Shown here: piece by piece, positions 62,682-64,000 of the stretch
How the letters are laid out: each line of letters opens with the position of its first letter
Position numbering within the stretch: position 1 is the stretch's first letter
Assembly (NCBI RefSeq): GCF_025370775.1
Contig: NZ_JAMXEX010000001.1
Coordinates: forward strand, 186,001 to 250,000
Direction of reading: 5' to 3'
DNA length: 64,000 nt
Origin: Ancylothrix sp. D3o
GTDB lineage: Bacteria > Cyanobacteriota > Cyanobacteriia > Cyanobacteriales > Oscillatoriaceae
The notes under the pieces: model-generated
What the model was told of the DNA's origin: nothing
Seen by the model: only the letters and a program-made list of their open reading frames with translations
Database searches by the model: none
Translations under genes and position numbers: made by a program

Positions 62682-63764
62682 ATGACAGGCACATTAATAA
62701 CCCCCTCATCCATTGAAAGCTTACTAGGAAAAGAAGCGGACTATCTCCTCAACTATCAAGCCAAAATCTCCAAAGAAACATTACACCTCCCCGGCCCAGA
62801 TTGGATTGATAGAATTTGGCAGCAAACAGACAGAAACCCTCAAGTATTACGCAGCCTGCAACAACTTTATTCCAGCGGACGCTTAGCCAACACAGGCTAT
62901 CTTTCTATGTTGCCAGTTGACCAAGGAATTGAACACTCTGCCGGCGCATCTTTTGCACCCAATCCCATCTATTTTGACCCAGAAAATATCATCAAATTAG
63001 CCCTAGAAGCCGGTTGCAATGGGGTGGCGACAACACTAGGAGTATTAGGCAGTGTTTCCCGCAAATATGCCCACAAAATCCCCTTTATTGTCAAAATAAA
63101 CCACAACGAATTGCTTACCCACCCCAACAAATATGACCAAATCATGTTTGCCAACGTAGAACAAGCTTGGAATTTAGGAGCAGTAGCCGTTGGAGCAACT
63201 ATTTATTTCGGTTCCGATCAATCTACTCGGCAAATACAAGAAGTCAGCGAAGCGTTTGCTCATGCTCATAAATTAGGCATGGCAACAATACTTTGGTGCT
63301 ACCTTCGTAATAACGCTTTTAAACAAGTCAAAGACTATCACACCGCCGCCGATCTCACCGGCCAAGCCAATCATCTTGGCGTAACAATTCAAGCCGATAT
63401 CATCAAACAAAAACTGCCAGAATGCAACAACGGTTACGGCGGAGTTGCAGACGCCACCGGCAAAAAATATGGCATGACTAACGCCAAAGTTTATAGCGAA
63501 TTAACCACCGATCATCCTATCGATTTAACACGCTATCAAGTGTTAAACTGCTATAGCGGTCGTGCGAGTTTAATCAACTCTGGCGGAGCCACCAGCAAAA
63601 ATGATTTTGCCGAAGCAGTGCGAACCGCAGTGATCAACAAGCGGGCCGGGGGTGCCGGTTTAATTTCGGGCCGTAAGACTTTCCAGCGTCCTTTCGATGA
63701 AGGTGTCAAGCTGTTTCACGCCATACAGGATGTTTATCTCAATCCTGAGATTACGATAGCTTGA
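62682..63764 (+). CDS. Class I fructose-bisphosphate aldolase (DhnA/FbaB type)
   Basis: 360 residues; a DhnA/DeoC-type TIM-barrel aldolase. Conserved segments include [33 protein letters not shown] and [13 protein letters not shown] near the phosphate-binding C-terminal strand. It splits fructose 1,6-bisphosphate into GAP and DHAP via a Lys Schiff base, in glycolysis or the Calvin cycle; cyanobacteria often also have a class II enzyme. Confidence 0.9.
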   Translation: MTGTLITPSSIESLLGKEADYLLNYQAKISKETLHLPGPDWIDRIWQQTDRNPQVLRSLQQLYSSGRLANTGYLSMLPVDQGIEHSAGASFAPNPIYFDPENIIKLALEAGCNGVATTLGVLGSVSRKYAHKIPFIVKINHNELLTHPNKYDQIMFANVEQAWNLGAVAVGATIYFGSDQSTRQIQEVSEAFAHAHKLGMATILWCYLRNNAFKQVKDYHTAADLTGQANHLGVTIQADIIKQKLPECNNGYGGVADATGKKYGMTNAKVYSELTTDHPIDLTRYQVLNCYSGRASLINSGGATSKNDFAEAVRTAVINKRAGGAGLISGRKTFQRPFDEGVKLFHAIQDVYLNPEITIA

Positions 63765-63889
63765 CAAAAATAAGTTAAAAATTTGAGAATTTAGCAAATT
63801 TTCAAATTTCCTTCTAGGGTTTTGGGTTAAAATCCAGTGGAACATAAAAGAAAACTCAAAACTCTACAAATTCCAGACGCAGGGTAACT

Positions 63890-64000
63890 ATGAAGCTGGC
63901 AGCACGAGTGGGTAAGGTAACACCTTCTATCACATTGGCAATCGCCGCCAAAGCCAAAGCGATGAAGGCAGACGGAATTGATGTCTGTAGTTTTAGCGCC
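63890..64000 (+). CDS. Aspartate/prephenate aminotransferase, 3' end cut by window
   Basis: The first 37 codons, [20 protein letters not shown] then [17 protein letters not shown], are the characteristic start of class I aspartate aminotransferases (AspC/PAT type). The rest lies beyond the window. The gene is 125 bases downstream of the aldolase. Confidence 0.85.
   Translation, partial: MKLAARVGKVTPSITLAIAAKAKAMKADGIDVCSFSA

Overview
The window is chromosomal DNA of a cyanobacterium, most likely a filamentous Oscillatoriales-type species (lineage placement is inference). Markers are photosynthetic-type NDH-1 genes (ndhA-I-G-E), a CruA/CruP-type lycopene cyclase relative, tandem VIPP1/PspA genes, Tic22, an NblR-like regulator, the clock kinase SasA, and several small families that I know only from cyanobacteria (DUF1818, DUF2103, DUF2949, DUF5340-like, DUF6464-like). 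RCCGGY hexamers are strikingly common throughout, while I saw no HIP1 octamer (GCGATCGC).

Layout. Positions 1-31,300 hold mostly housekeeping genes: a repeat-rich protein, the cyclase-like flavoprotein, a Zur-type box with a znuABC zinc importer, the ndhAIGE operon, an NAD kinase, an amidase, an MFS carrier, a kinase-WD40 fusion, clpS, uvrC, an M3 peptidase, aminotransferases, thioredoxin, vipp1/pspA, an OmpR-type regulator and xseB. Positions 31,582-32,683 carry an array of eleven closely packed tRNA genes on the minus strand. Positions 33,000-50,200 are again ordinary: a SelD-type oxidoreductase without its SelD half, rplU-rpmA, tsaC, prmC, tic22, a pentapeptide-repeat protein, sasA, a DUF2079 membrane protein and a GT4 glycosyltransferase.

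The most unusual region is 50,300-55,120. It contains a series of six structured RNA elements that share one architecture. Each has a copy-specific, perfectly or nearly perfectly paired outer stem, a conserved internal loop (CCUAA on the 5' side, UUGACUUG or UUAACUUG on the 3' side) and an inner AAAGCUU/AAGCUUU-type stem. Four enclose near-complete tRNA-like bodies, two with a Lys and two with a Leu anticodon; one encloses a partial tRNA-like body; one is a mini-form with none. The array ends at a TROVE/vWA (Ro60-like) gene, so I read it as a multi-copy Y RNA array resembling the tRNA-like YrlA class, with its Ro60 partner. Two unrecognised proteins lie between the RNAs, and a 66-residue candidate beta-grasp (ubiquitin-like) protein ending in Gly precedes them.

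This RNA array and the conventional tRNA array 18 kb away share the same promoter design and an rRNA-type boxA antitermination motif. Downstream, 56,554-60,912 is a co-directional cluster: KptA/Tpt1 RNA 2'-phosphotransferase, AAA+ ATPase, two unrecognised proteins and a minimal ThiF/E1-like enzyme. Together the two loci suggest an RNA surveillance or repair island, possibly coupled to Ubl chemistry; that coupling is inference. The window closes with a DUF924 gene, a sugar-nucleotide epimerase-like gene, a class I fructose-bisphosphate aldolase and the start of an aspartate aminotransferase.
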